From: Lates calcarifer
Taxonomy: Eukaryota; Chordata; Actinopteri; Centropomidae
DNA length: 64,000 nt
NCBI RefSeq assembly: GCF_001640805.2
Contig: NC_066838.1
Coordinates: 3,193,101 to 3,257,100 of the forward strand
Reading direction: 5' to 3'
The stretch's first letter is position 1. Every line of letters begins with the position of its first letter. Of this stretch, positions 39,905 through 52,600 are shown piece by piece. The translations under genes and the position numbers were made by a program. The notes under the pieces were generated by a model. The model was given only the letters and a program-made list of their open reading frames with translations, searched no databases and was not told the origin of the DNA.

Positions 39905-40050
39905 TTTTAATGTTCTTTCTTTATGTCAAGCTAAGCTAAGCTAACCACCCTCCGGATCTAGCTTTGTACTGAGCTCACAGACGAGATGAGACAGATGAGA
40001 GTGATACCAGTTTTTCAAATCTAACTCTCAAACAAGCATAGTTTCTTTAA
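39905..40050 (-). repeat. Dispersed repeat family R, reverse copy
   Basis: aagctaagctaagctaacca, gatgagagtgataccag and caaatctaactctcaaaca are the reverse of a repeat that on its forward strand starts 'ggaatagttt(g)acattttg'. Same family as 51366, 51822, 58453, 58640 and 59221. Confidence 0.55.
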
Positions 40051-41019
40051 AAAAAAAAACAAAACCCTAATATCTATAGAAACAAATATGTAAACCTCAA
40101 CTTTAGATTATATTTTAGACAAGCAAAAAATGTACATTATACTCCATGTCACATCACAGCCCTGCTAATTAGATTTATTGAGCTGGAATAGCATGATTTT
40201 AGAGTGACATTTTGGATGACATTTTAGATTTCCTACAGCGCTTCTGTTATGTAAAATGAATGGTGACAGCAAATGGTCAGCTAGGTACAGCTCACCATAG
40301 AACCCTGACTCAGCACACTGTTGACCTCTGTATGATACAACATCAAGACACACAGTGGAGCGAGCTACAGGAGACAGGAGCTTGATACGTTCACATGATT
40401 CAGTGCCTCTCACCGATCAGAGACCATTTTCCAGCCAGGAAAAGTGTTGAAAAAGACCAGAAGCCTTTGGATGAGCAACAAACAGCCGTTTATACGCTCA
40501 CTGCTGAATGGGTCTCCTGGAGTAACAGCAGTGATTCAGTGTTGCAGACCCCAGGGCTGTCTAACCGTCCTAAATCTCTGTTTGCCAGCATTTGCCTGTT
40601 TGTCAGATATGATAGCACAGGGTATTCTAGCAGGCGTGAGTCACACTTACTCCCTTCCCCACTCTGTCCGACCTATGAGGCGCAAGTCGTGAGTTGCATT
40701 ACCACTGCAGTCTGCTGGTTCTAGGCAGATAGGGGAGCTCTGTTACCCCATTGTGTCTCTGCATCTAAACTCTTGCATAATACCGTGTTTTGTTAGAACC
40801 AGTATTGCTTTCAGTTCAAGTCATTGTCACTGTTTTTCTACTTTCAGTATATGTGGAATTTCATGCACACAACACACACATACCCACAAGCACAATTTGT
40901 TTCAGATATACAGAGATTAGTCAAGGCCACATTGTCCTACATAGCAAGGACACACTGTCTTTCAAGAGAGAAACCGCAGTGTCTCCTCTGCAGCAGACAC
41001 AGAGGGAGATGAACAATGG

Positions 41020-41020
<1 letters not shown>

Positions 41021-41059
<39 letters not shown>
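41021..41059. repeat. TG dinucleotide repeat
   Basis: About 19 perfect TG units in the presumed first snph intron. It creates several long but spurious open frames on both strands. Confidence 0.95.
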
Positions 41060-41062
<3 letters not shown>

Positions 41063-43163
41063 CATGTCTAGTTGCATGTGTGTCCAGAGTATTGTCTGCT
41101 GTATATCGAACATTCCTCTCCTCATCCACTCCTACTCCTCCTCTCTGTCTCCACTTTCTTGCCTTCACAAAGTCCTCAGCACGTGCCGGCTCTTCCTTTC
41201 ATCTCATTGGCTTCCCTCTCTCCCTCTCTTCCCCACATTTCCATTATGCTGTCTTTCTCTCCTCTCTCACCCTCTATCTCTGTCTTTTACCTGCTCTGTG
41301 TTTCTGTCTTGTCAGCACAGAAGCTTCTTGCGTGTCGACCTCACTATGTCTGTCTGTGGTTGGGCATGGTGTTACATAACAGGCCTAACTTAATAAATCC
41401 TGCATGATGCTCTGTCATGTGGTTTGATCTGTTGTGACAGTGGCCAGAGCTGGAGAACATGCTGCCTGGGCCTGTGTCACACGTAAAATTACAATTCAAA
41501 GAAAAGAAATCTGATATTATAACAACAGTGTTGCACCATAGACAATATTTATATGCTGTTTTTATAAATTAATTTACAAATTAATTAAAACAATTAATTA
41601 TTTTATTAATTACATATTAATCCTGTTTGTATATTTACTACATGAGCGTGATTTCATTCTGTCTTTGTCTGTGTGTACATGCTTTTCCATACGTAAGCTC
41701 ATGTGAAATTTGTTTCTGAACCATCATCAAACCTTCATATTTCCTGTATCTTTGACCTGAACAGCTCCAGCAGCCAATTAAATTTAAGTAATGGCTGCAG
41801 GTTTGTCATCATCCATCTTCAGCGCTCCCTGTGATTCCTCTTCATTGCTTTGATTCACTCAGTATTTGATCATGACTATTCAGTTAGTTTGTTACATCAC
41901 CGTATTACAGACCGATTAAGCAGAGTGATAATTGATTGAAACTAACAGCCATCCATAAAACAGGATTTGGAGGCATTAGCTCTGTTCACTGCAGATTTAT
42001 TGGGTAGACAACACATGCAAGATGGACAAAACCTGTAGCACCTGCCTGACATCTGTGTGTTCTTGTGCACACACACCTGTGTATATGTTTACTGATGGCA
42101 TATTAATGCAGGAGCGCTGTGACCTAGTGTGAATGTAACACCGACAATCTGGCATTGTCTCAGCCAATGAAAATAAATGATTTTTGCCTCTAAAAGGGTT
42201 GAATTTAAATTAAGACATGACCTTGTCAGTACTAAAAGCACAGGGAATGTCCCACTGAGCCAGCTTGTTTCACCATACATTTTCTGAATGACTGGTCAGT
42301 GGTATATTTCATGTCTGTCTGAAGCATTTAATATAGATTATTTCCAACACGTTTTGATTAGATTCAACACAAGTATGCCCAAAACATAATATACTGTCAA
42401 ACCATAGAAATGTTTCTCTATACAACAGAAAAAGTCTGTTAATGAATCAGGGCATTGTGGTTGACTGTGCAGAGTATTTATCTTCTGTGATGTTGGTGAT
42501 ATCAGGGTGATATTGTTGTCTCTAGATAGTTGAATTGTTCATAGTGACTCTAGACTGAGTCTAATGTTACTCATGTAACAATTTGAACGTCGACAGTAAG
42601 ATAGTAAAGCAGTAGATAATCAGATCTTTAATGTTGAAGATGGAAGATCCATTTGAAGATTGATCTAAATGAAGCAGCTGTGAGGACCATACCTAAAGGC
42701 ATGGTAGCAAAAAGAGCGAGAGAGACGTGTTGATTAGAGAGTGTGTGTGTGTAAAGTTGGAGGACTTGCAAAAAAGGTTAAGATATCTGACTTTTCAGCC
42801 CTCAGTAAGTGTTTTCTTCAAGACATTGTGCTATATGTGAAATTTATTTGCGTCTTGAGATATTGAAAACTGAGAAGCAGCAAATATTACGCCACAATTA
42901 CTGTCCAGTTTCACTAGTTACGTGGTAGCCTACCAAATGCTATTTCTCGACTATCGCAATAAAAACACTCAGTAAGTTGATCGCAGTGAATTTCCATCAT
43001 CGGGATAATCGTTGAGGGCAATAATCGTTAATGTCCCCTCAAGTAACTTTAAAAAAAAAAGCTGTCTAGCTTGCCAACACACAGTCCTGTATGGATTTAT
43101 TTTGAATTGCCACAAGGGGGAGCTTGCATTTCTCAGTCATTCCAAAATACCAAACCTGTCACC

Positions 43164-43252
43164 ATGGCTGAAGCCTGGGTTTGTATCCCCCGCAAAACAA
43201 AGTCAAATCGGATATGTGGAATTACTATGGACTCCAAAACAAAGGAGTCGAG
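43164..43252 (+). pseudogene. BED-zinc-finger N-terminal exon of a hAT element, frame-broken
   Basis: The ATG at 43164 sits in a good context (caccATGG) and opens MAEAWVCIPRKTK. After a one-base shift the reading continues SDMWNYYGLQNKGVE up to a donor GTAAAG at 43253. The W-x-Y-Y/F-G-L start of a BED finger is clear. The flanks (about 42880-43020 and 43740-43860) are rich in ataatcg motifs typical of the ends of such repeats. No downstream transposase exon was found. Confidence 0.5.
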
Positions 43253-44575
43253 GTAAAGTTAACTAACGTTACTGTCAGTTACTTAACGTAGCAAGTGTTG
43301 GCTTAGTTATACTAACCCTGACGTTTATCTAAATGTTTGTTTCGTTGTGATGCTGTCGTGGTCACCGGTGAATTAAGCTAACGTTAGCCAGTTAACGTTA
43401 GCTGTGTAGCTAAACAGCAAATAACTCAGCTCTCTCAGAGCAGAGCGGTCTGCAGTTCACTACAGTTTTTCCGTGACACTAATTTGGTCACAGCCCATAA
43501 GGAACAGTTCAAAGCAACGAGAATTTATTTTATTTGATAGAAAATCCATCTTCTCGTTTGATGTAGCATATTGTAAAACCAAGTATGAAGTTGCTGTTTT
43601 TATTTATTTTCATTCACTTTTGAAGGGGGACGTCATGATTTATAATCACCTAAAGATTGTTTGACTGGATAATTTCTGACTAAAATGCAACGCAAAGTAC
43701 TTTCATTGTGTTTGGAGACATTTTAAGAGTTTAAAGCATATTTTAATGATTATCACAATAATATCGTTATCGTCGCAATTATTGTTGCCAGGATAATCGT
43801 GACATGAATTGCCCATATTATCCCATGCCTAGATTGTGAATCGAAAATCGATTGTGATCATTTTACGATGCAGAAATGCCACACAATGGAGGACAGACAG
43901 ACACATAGTAGCCATCTGACATGTAGTTACTCTTCAGGAGTCAGAACAGTAATGCCCTGAAAAAGTATTAAATGATTGAGATCAGAGGAATAATGTGTAA
44001 GGAATGTGAGGAATTAAATTAGAGCTCAGATATAGATGATGTTATACAGGAGGTAGATGTGTGTGTTAGCAGGATTGGAATGAACTGAAAGAATATTAAG
44101 TGATGCAGAGAGATAAGAATTATTTTCATTAATCCACCTGTATATGTTGTCATTTACTGACTGTAGCAGGTGTGAGGACAGGAAGAAGTTTTTTTTTTTT
44201 TCCTGATTGATGGTCGGCAGAGAGACAACACAGGTGTAACAGCAGGAAGGTGACTTGATTGTGATTGTAGAAACAGGTAGAGGGCAGCTGGGTGCCAGGG
44301 AGCAGGTCTGTCACAGTCATAAGGACGATGAGGAGGTAGGAATAGGGCTCGGTGCTTGCTGAACACCTCTGCTAGGTTATAGTAAGCAGCAGGAACCAGG
44401 GAGAGTGCAGGAAGGGAGGCAGCGAGCTTCTGAGGAGACTGAAGACAGTTTGAGTGGCAGAAAATGCATCAACTAGTTATAGAGCTAGAAGGCCAATCTA
44501 GTTGTGGGATGTGGGGTTTAACCAGGGTTGACCAAGAACAATGAAGACATCAGGGGAGGAGATAACAAAAAACAG

Positions 44576-44755
44576 CATAGAATAGACTCTTTATTGTCAT
44601 TGTATAAAACAACAAAACTTTGGATACTCTCCAGTAGGTGCCTCCAAAAACAAACCAACACACATACAGTCATCACCAGACAAGGAGGAGTATAAATATG
44701 AATAAATTATGCAGAATAGAGAACTAAGGGCCACTGCACTACTGCATGCAGCCAT
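44576..44755 (-). mobile_element. LINE 3' tail, minus orientation
   Basis: agaatagactctttattgtc and attgtataaaacaacaaaac give the reverse of a ...aataaagagtctattct tail. It abuts the gypsy protease remnant. The remaining body is short. Confidence 0.55.
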
Positions 44756-45600
44756 CTTGGATCAATCCAAACTGGATTACCCTGCTGTGGTTGCTGGAGA
44801 GCAGGAGGGTTAGTGGAGTGGTTCAGTGGGTTAGCTGCAAGAGTGGTTTTCAGTCCAGTGCAATTACAGATTTAGGTTCGGGGAGACTTTCCACTGTGAT
44901 GCCAGCCTCAGTTATGGAGGTGGAGTCAATGAAATTGTCATTATATTCAGAATCCGCCAGAGCTCAAGGTTTAGTTCACCAGGATGCCTCCTTTTCCTGA
45001 TCAGCCTAATCTTTTGGCAGGTGAGGACAAGAGGCAAAGCTATAACCAGCTCGGCCACCCCACATGCAGAGGCCTGCTTTCACTCTGCACTGGTGCTCGG
45101 ATGGGATGAGCCAAGCATAGCATGGGCTATCAGGAGCAGTTGGTGTTGAGGAGCTTGGAGGTGGCCTGGGCATGGTTGGACTGTTGGAGCTCCCTCTGGT
45201 GGCTTGTCTGGGCTGGGGTGGAGGAAGAGGGGCTCCCTAGGTCATTCCCTAATATGGTTATTTAGGCGAGTGGCTAGGGAAATTAAGGAGTCTAGAGAGT
45301 CAGCTGGTCAGCTTGTCTTTAATGTTTTCTGAGAAGCCATGAACCAAAAACTTCCTGCAGGGGAGCCTCATCTCACCCACTTCCTGCAGCCAAAATCCTG
45401 AACTCTATAGCAAGAGACAGGAGATTGCGGGTGTTTTCTTGTCCCCTGATGGGAAGATCAAAAATTTTCCTCATTCCAGCAAATTCCAAACAAAGGGTAG
45501 GAGTAACAAAATTGAGAATCCCACTCCCACAAGGCAGTAGCCCACTTAGAAAAACAACAACCCACAAGCCCTCAATTCCCAGGAGTAGTGTTCAGGCGTG
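44740..45600 (-). pseudogene. Decayed Ty3/gypsy gag and protease
   Basis: On the minus strand 45373-45567 reads MRKIFDLPIRGQ and then LAIEFRILAAGSG, the capsid-like core of fish gypsy gag. Further on are HGFSENIKDKL and SLDSLISLATRLNNHIRE (about 45250-45340), with frame breaks. Near 44930-44965 a LADSEYNDNFID stretch followed by ESLPEPKSVIALD (about 44870) resembles the aspartic protease region with its DSGA altered. Inactive copy inside the presumed first snph intron. Confidence 0.75.
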
Positions 45601-46040
45601 GGAATTAATGGCTAACACTAGGGAAACTAGTGGTCACAGGGGGAGCGGTGACATTACAGCAGGTGCCTAACACACAGATCTGGCACTGAAGAGACCCGCC
45701 CTCCTCAATTCCTCTCTGTGTGCTTTTTCCTTCTATCTCATCCCTCATTCTCAGGCTGCCTCTCTATCTCACAATAGATGCTGGCAGGCTTTTATTTTAA
45801 TTTATTTTATTTATTTGTTCTGGATCAGCACAGACCATGAATACCTCAGCTGTGGCAGACAGCTGCATGTATTTGCATTTGGCCTTTCCAGCAGCATAAT
45901 GCCAGGGTGAGCTTTGCTGTGTCACTGATGGGCGTAATGATTAAATGTTTATGAGACTGGAGGAAGGCGCTACTCTGTCCTCACAGCCACATGCGTGTCT
46001 GAATACTGACAGAGAGGCAGATGAAAGCTCTCCAGGAAGG

Positions 46041-46041
<1 letters not shown>

Positions 46042-46072
<31 letters not shown>
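46042..46072. repeat. CA dinucleotide repeat
   Basis: About 15 CA units, roughly 400 bp upstream of the first snph coding exon. Confidence 0.95.
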
Positions 46073-46077
<5 letters not shown>

Positions 46078-46475
46078 AGCACTCAGTACTCACACACAGA
46101 TACAGATGCAAATGTCAATTCTCTTCGCTCACCTCTCCCACTCTCTTCAGTATTTGGCCTGAGGTGAGACAGGTGAGTGATGACTGGTTAGTTCTCCCAC
46201 ATGGCTGGGAGGTGATTGGCTGCCAAACCCCGATGTCCTGTCTTTGCCAGCAAAGCATCAGCCTAAGTCAGCAGAACCGTGCTGCATGCTGAGGCATCCA
46301 GAGTTGAACACAGAGGCAGTCAGCAAAACTCATACCGTGTGCGTGTGTGTGTGTGTTTGTCACCTTAATGCCCAGTTTTTGTTATTTTTCAGACTACCAC
46401 TGCTTCTGTTGACCACTCTCTCTTTCTTCTGGGTGTGTGTGGTCACTCACTGGTCATATCTGTGTTTGCCTCCAG

Positions 46476-46604
46476 GCTCCAGGCTCTGACCGGTGAGCTG
46501 AAGAACAGTCAGGAGTGAAGACGCTTAAGGTTGTGCAAGAGGCTGTCCGGCCACATGTCTGCCCCTGCTCCAGCCAATAGGAGGTCTGCATCGGGCTCTC
46601 GCCG
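46476..46604 (+). CDS. snph: snph first coding exon with 5' UTR (CDS 46555-46604)
   Basis: The acceptor ttgcctccag ends at 46475 (an alternative AG ends at 46482). The ATG at 46555 opens MSAPAPANRRSASGSR, and the exon ends at 46604 in phase 2 before a strong donor GTATGT. An in-frame TGA at 46516-46518 lies 13 codons upstream, so this ATG is the natural start; its -3 base is C, so the Kozak context is weak. Joining this exon directly to 53696 gives ...SGSRRRTPATPSNRD, which has the same shape as the mammalian N-terminus I remember (GSRRRT). That supports both the start and the boundary. Confidence 0.85.
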
Positions 46605-49600
46605 GTATGTAGCCAATGGGGAGCGCCGAATTTTCATGTAAACAATTAGACTAGACAAGAAAGGTTTAACTTCCGTTATTTGCATAGGCATAAAACCATG
46701 CATATGCCATATCCCTTACATAAACTGGAAACAGATTGTGTAATGAGAATGTGTGCACTTCATGCAGACTTCACTGGACAGTCTGTAGACTGACCATCAG
46801 AGTCATTCATTACTTTTGATCATTCACTTTGTAAAGTGTTGGTACATGATTTACAGGTACATGTGATGAATTAATGAATATATATTCACCACAGATAGCC
46901 ACAGCCATGTGTAATTGTAGCATGTGATGACAGATTACACCTTTTTTTGGATGGTCTTTCACTGAAAGAATGGCGGAGCAGGCAGAAGCATTGATATGCT
47001 AACATATGATGAACGGTTTGTCAACATCCATCTGTGGCTAACTGTAGGCTCATGTATGTGCAACTAGTTTCATAATGATTAAGCTCTGTAAAGCAAAAAC
47101 ACACATAAAGATGGCTTCATAAATATGACAAAAGGATGTATCTGAATATTTCTGCCACAGAGCTTTATCCATCTGGTCCCTGATGTTTCCCGTAGCACCA
47201 CTGGCTCAGCTGTAGCTGCACTGATGTGTATTAATGCATTCTGGGTAACACTTTGCAATACAGCTTGTGATTTACACTGTAATTTTGTTGTATGAATTAG
47301 GTGCCACAAAATACTTACTGGTTTCTGCAGGAACCTGCTCGTATGTTCAGTGGGATAAAAACAACTCGCCCAGGATGGGATATTTGGCCCTCCTCTTTAT
47401 ACACATTATATTAGAGTCCATGTACTTCATTCTTACTGTGTAATTTACAGTACATGCTCTAGTTTCACTCATTAATAAACATTATTGTGTGTGTGCATTT
47501 GGCAGACAGCTACATCCGGGAATTACACTGGTTGTATTTTTACTCCTTTCATAAACCTTTGTTGAGTTTCTCCCTTTTTCTGTGTAGCTAAGTGACCTTT
47601 CTCCTATATGTGTCTGAGCAGATTACCTCCAATTCAACCAGATGTTGTGAGAAGTTGACTCAGTTCTGCTTTCTTATAAGATACCCATTATGTACTATTG
47701 CTTTGTAGATACAATAAGCAGTTTATAAGAACAAGTTTTAAGGTTGTGAGAGATTTCTCTGGCTGGTGTTTCTCCTCCTGCAGGAAGGTCGTTTTAGCTC
47801 TGTAGTTCACCATGAAGACTGCTGGATTTGAATGTATGACCTCTGACTCTCTGGAAAAGAGCTACAGACATCTGGATCAAAGCCCATTTATTAACAACTC
47901 ATTAACATTTATTATTACAGGTAATGGTTTAATAGGAGGAGAGAAGCCTGTGACCTTTGTTATTACTGATTCATTAACAGCCACAACTGAGGACTTGATG
48001 CCTTATCAGGAAAAGAGCAACCGTTCAACAGCCAGAGAGATGGTTCATAACCTGGCAGCCCTTTATAGCAGCAGCCGAAAGTGGTACCTTCAACTCTTAC
48101 TCAGCTCTCTTTTTCTCACTGTGTCTTCCTTTATAGTCGTTGTTGTGTCAGCAGTTTACACCAGTTTGTTTCTATACTTTTTTCACAGCTTTAATGATGC
48201 TGATGGAGTAGCTGTGGTATATTTGAGAGAAGAGGATGGGCTCAGCTAGTCGGCCACCTCCCACACACTGACCAATGAACAGCACATTTACTTTAACGGG
48301 AACCCAGTTTACTGAGTGTAGTATATTGATGTGTTCTCTCCTATAGCTACTGGACTTCCTTTGACTGTTTACTGGACAAGGGTTAAAGGATAAGACTGTG
48401 TTATTGAGGTATTGTTGTCAGTAGGGACCAGTGATGACTTCTTCTCCATCCATTAAAGCCATTTAGGCACAGCTTCAGTGTTCCAATCATGTTGTATACA
48501 GGTAATAACTTGTACAATGATGTTGGACATTGAGTTGATGATTGATTGATTTAATGCTGTCGTCCAGTTTTACACAGTCTGTACTTTAATACCATAGAGT
48601 TCCAATTTGCCATTGCCATTGATTGGTTATTTTACTGCACATTGCCAAAAATGCAATGTAATATGTGTCAAGAAATGTTTTAATCATTATTCCCATCCAG
48701 ATGTTGCAAGACATTGGTTTTTGTGTGGATCACAGACAGATAAGTGCCCTCATAAACTAGAGCCAAGATGTAGGGTTATGGTGGTTGTAGTGGTATTCTT
48801 GCTGAATGTGTAGCCACAGATGGATCAATCTGTAGCTGTGGTGTCCTCCTCTCTTTCATCTCTTTTCCTCAGATTCAACCCTCTGAAGGTGCTGCAGCCC
48901 AAACGCCGCTTGCAGCAAATTCTGGCGTCCTCGCCCGTGCCGGTGCCCAAGCCGGCGTCCGGGTCGGGGACGACTGCACCAGCGGCCACAGCACCTGTGG
49001 CCATTCCTGTGCCCGCGCCCCCTGCGTGAGACACACTTAAGTTAAAGTCTCAGAGAGCATGCTCCGTAGCTGTAGCTGTAGCTCCGGCATGCACTGTAGC
49101 CACTAAAACGAAACCAACAACAGCACACAGGCAACATTTATGCTACGTGTCTTACTTAGACACGGTTGCCCCTCCATTCTCTAACTGACTGTTTACTAAC
49201 CTCTGCCACCCTTCCTTACTGTTGCTATGCCTGTCAAGCTCATTTTATCACTGCATGTCCGTAGTTTATAATGATAATAGTGGTAGATTTACAACTCAGA
49301 ATTTATAGCAGGCTACTGTTAGTAGCTCACAAAAGAATCTGCTCACTTCCAGACAGTTTTGCTGGCTAAAACAACAGCTCTAGCTAGCTAATTAATTAAG
49401 CTGATCTTAGCTAAACTTGGTCTCCAGCTGACTTTTAATTGTAACTTAAAGGTTCAGTGTGTAAGCTTTAGTGGCACTTAGTGATAAGAATGCAGATTAC
49501 AACTAAATTCATGTGTAGCCATCAGGTGACAAAATGGCTTCAAAACCACACTGACTAGTCTGTCGATTGAAGAGGTTTGTTGATACAGCTATATTTAGAT

Positions 49601-52600
49601 ATTATACTACATAACACTACTTATGTATATTACATTCCATTGCCAATAGATCCTCGTAAATGTTACACATATGCTGTCAAACAGTGTGTTTCACTTTTAA
49701 CGTTATATGAAAAAAAGCTTTTAGGAAGAGGACTAACCAATGTGTTGCCTAACTGAAGGCAACCTTAGATATGGTTGCTAAGGTATAACTGGTCTATCAT
49801 TGTTCAAGGGTGGGTTTAGTGAACAGTCAATTGCTGCAGTGCTGACCTGCTGATCTGATTTACAGAGCTTGAAATGTAACAAATGTCCTTCAAAGTTGGA
49901 AATTAGGTCACAGTCCATTGTACACAACATGAAAATAACACTGAGATCCCCACTGGAGTTCTCAGTGTTCAGATGCAGCTTAGAAGTCGGCATCAGCAGT
50001 AGCAAACAGATTTGTGTGTTTGCTGTTGCATTTTATTGTCTGAGTCCACTGATGTTGTGGGACAAAACAAGGCAAAGTCTTATGTACTGTAGTATCACTA
50101 GGTAAATTTGTAAAATTGGAGGATTTATAACACCATTTGTTGTCCTGGTTTTATTTATTTTTTCATAGCATGAAGTTGTGTTTAGCGGCTACATGCACGT
50201 TAGAAATAGCTCTGTTGTTCTGTGGACACATACTGTGATCACAAGTGATCACTGGTTCACCACAGCTACTCAATCAACAGCACCACCATTCCACAGCAGA
50301 GAGCTGATGAGACACTGACATTGCCTGAAATGAGACGGTGCTATTTGGACTATTTGAAAATGGTTTATTTAAAGTACCTAGAGTACTTCATGAGCAAAGT
50401 CTCTGTCTGCACCAGAAACAAACCACAGAAACACAGTGTAAAGGAATTTTTCTGAAATCCACCCACTCACACTAACCAACACCTGACTCCTGGGAAACAT
50501 TCACATTGCTACAGCCTACAGCCAGCCACTACGTCCACCAGACCATCCCCCTCCACCCACAGTCCAGACACAGGTTCCATCCCAGAAGATGGATGGGACA
50601 GACTGTCAAGCTTTTAACACTGTTGTACTGTGTATTCTGTCCTTTTCCAGGCTCACTGCTTTAGCTGCTTCCCCTGCCTGTTTATGCTCTGTTTATGTCT
50701 TGGCTTTTGTCATATATTGATCTTCAAAGAACCACTGAGTAGTCAATATCTGGCCTCCTCCCTCACTGTATCACACAGGACACGTCTACTCAGGACAGCT
50801 CATGCAAGAAACTTGGGGAAGAAGTGGTAGCACAAAAAAGAGATGTACCGTGTATGTTATCACAGATAAGTCAGAATCACATTTCTTTGTGTTAGTGTGT
50901 CCAATATAACAACATTTGTGTGGGTTGGAGTACAACACTATTTGCATGTTTTGGGTTTTTGAGGAGTTATCGTGTCCTGTGTGTAAATCCTTCATGGCTG
51001 CTCTGATTGGCCCTGCTTGTTCCCTCCTCCATCTGTGGAGGCCAGTGATTGGGCAACAGTCATGTCCCTTTGAAGGAACAGGTTAACATTCATTAGGTGT
51101 CATGCAATATCACTGATTCTAAAACATTACATTGTTATCATCAGCAAGGAATGTCTTGACTGAAGTTGCCCATCACAGATCACCCTTCCTTGTCCTGGCT
51201 ACCACTGATAGAACTGTGATACTCAACAACTGTATAGTAGCAATAATTAAAGGTGGAAATCTGTATTTATTTGACTTTTTTCCAACATCATTATTTGGAT
51301 GATATATGTGGTTTTACATGGTCTCAACTGTGAGTCTTGCCGCTGTCTGGCAAGGATTAGTTTTAAGGAGTAGTTTGGAATCTGTTTACTTTCTTGCAAA
51401 GAGTTGGATTAGAAGATCCATATCAGTCTCATCTAATGCGAACATTCAGTATGAAGCTTGAAGCTGTATTTATCTTAACCTAGCACAAAGACCGGAAACC
51501 GCTAGTGGCCATATAAGGTCAACAGAGAGACTATGTCATGTCTAGGCTAGCCTCTGCTCCACTTGCTTTTCTTTCATTTGTATTTCAGAAAAAGTGAATT
51601 GTGTTCTATATTCTAAATCCATAACAGTACTTTCAGACCTTTTCAACAAAGTAGTAAAGTTACTTTAAATAAACTCCATATTCATCTATTCTCATTATAT
51701 TCCTGCTGTAATCTCTGCTGTCTAAAAACAACAAAAACAGCATTTCTCTCTATTTTTCACAGGATATGGTGGCATCCTGGAGTTTACACTAGTTGCCTGG
51801 CAACCTCACTGTGGAGTGAGACAGCTGTTTCCCCCTGATTCCAGTCTTTATGCTCAGCCAAACAAGCCTTCCTGGCTCTAGCTTGTTTTGTGGATCTTCT
51901 CATCTTAACTCTTGGCACCAAGGCAAATAAGCATATTTCCCAAAATGTTATCATAAGATATAAATTATAATCTGCCCTCACAGTGCAGGTGAGGTTGTCC
52001 ATATTACGGGCTGGGGAAGAACAGAGAACAATTTCATAATAGATATTTTCAGCAATGGTTACTCTACAGAAGCAGGAAGAATCTGTCCTGGTGGTATGTG
52101 GAGAGAAAGACTGGTCTTCATCATATCACAGCTGTCTTAATCTGACATCATTATAACAACTAAACTGACATTTGTGTCCTTTAATAGTCCAGATTTTAGC
52201 AAGCAAATATGACTAAAAAGAGATATTGTACTGTCACGTTTGGACAGTAATTTGAGGTGTATTGGGTGTATCAGAGGTTGAATTTGTGTTTGATTTTTTT
52301 CCACCTAATTTTTAAATCGCATTTGTTCAGTGTAGGGATTTGTGTGGAAGCTTGTTTGAAGTGACATGCTCTGGACGATGACGCACTGAAAATAAATGCT
52401 AAGGCAGTTGCCACTGCTCCAGAGCCGCTCTGATAATTAGAGTCTCAGAACATTTTATCTCTTGTGAATTATGCTTCAGGATGCAGAGCATTACTTTGTC
52501 TTCTATGCCAGGCCTCATAGCTGCAGTTGACTTCATGTATACTCATACATGTTTCATATTGGAAGTCAAAGCATCCTCAACTATGAAAGCAGGGTTATCT

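Larger units (their letters stand above)
32964..46475 (+). other. Presumed first intron of snph
   Basis: No coding exon recognised on either strand. It holds a degenerate tandem repeat (34000-34195), an hAT remnant (36793-37240), a Tc1 remnant (38610-38790), dispersed-repeat fragments (39905-40050), a TG run (41021-41059), a BED-finger hAT exon (43164-43252), a LINE tail (44576-44755), a gypsy gag-protease remnant (44740-45600) and a CA run (46042-46072). The remainder is AT-rich unique sequence in which I see nothing. Confidence 0.5.

Noticed and set aside
41016..41407. Overlapping open frames of 99-125 codons around a TG repeat
   Set aside because: They arise from the TG run and a pyrimidine-rich tract (ctccctctcttcc). 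The translation is Ser/Leu/Cys-rich in every frame and has no splice context.
48820..48872. ATG at 48820 as an alternative start for exon A
   Set aside because: The region is the polypyrimidine tract of the acceptor; translation there is Ser/Leu filler without family similarity.
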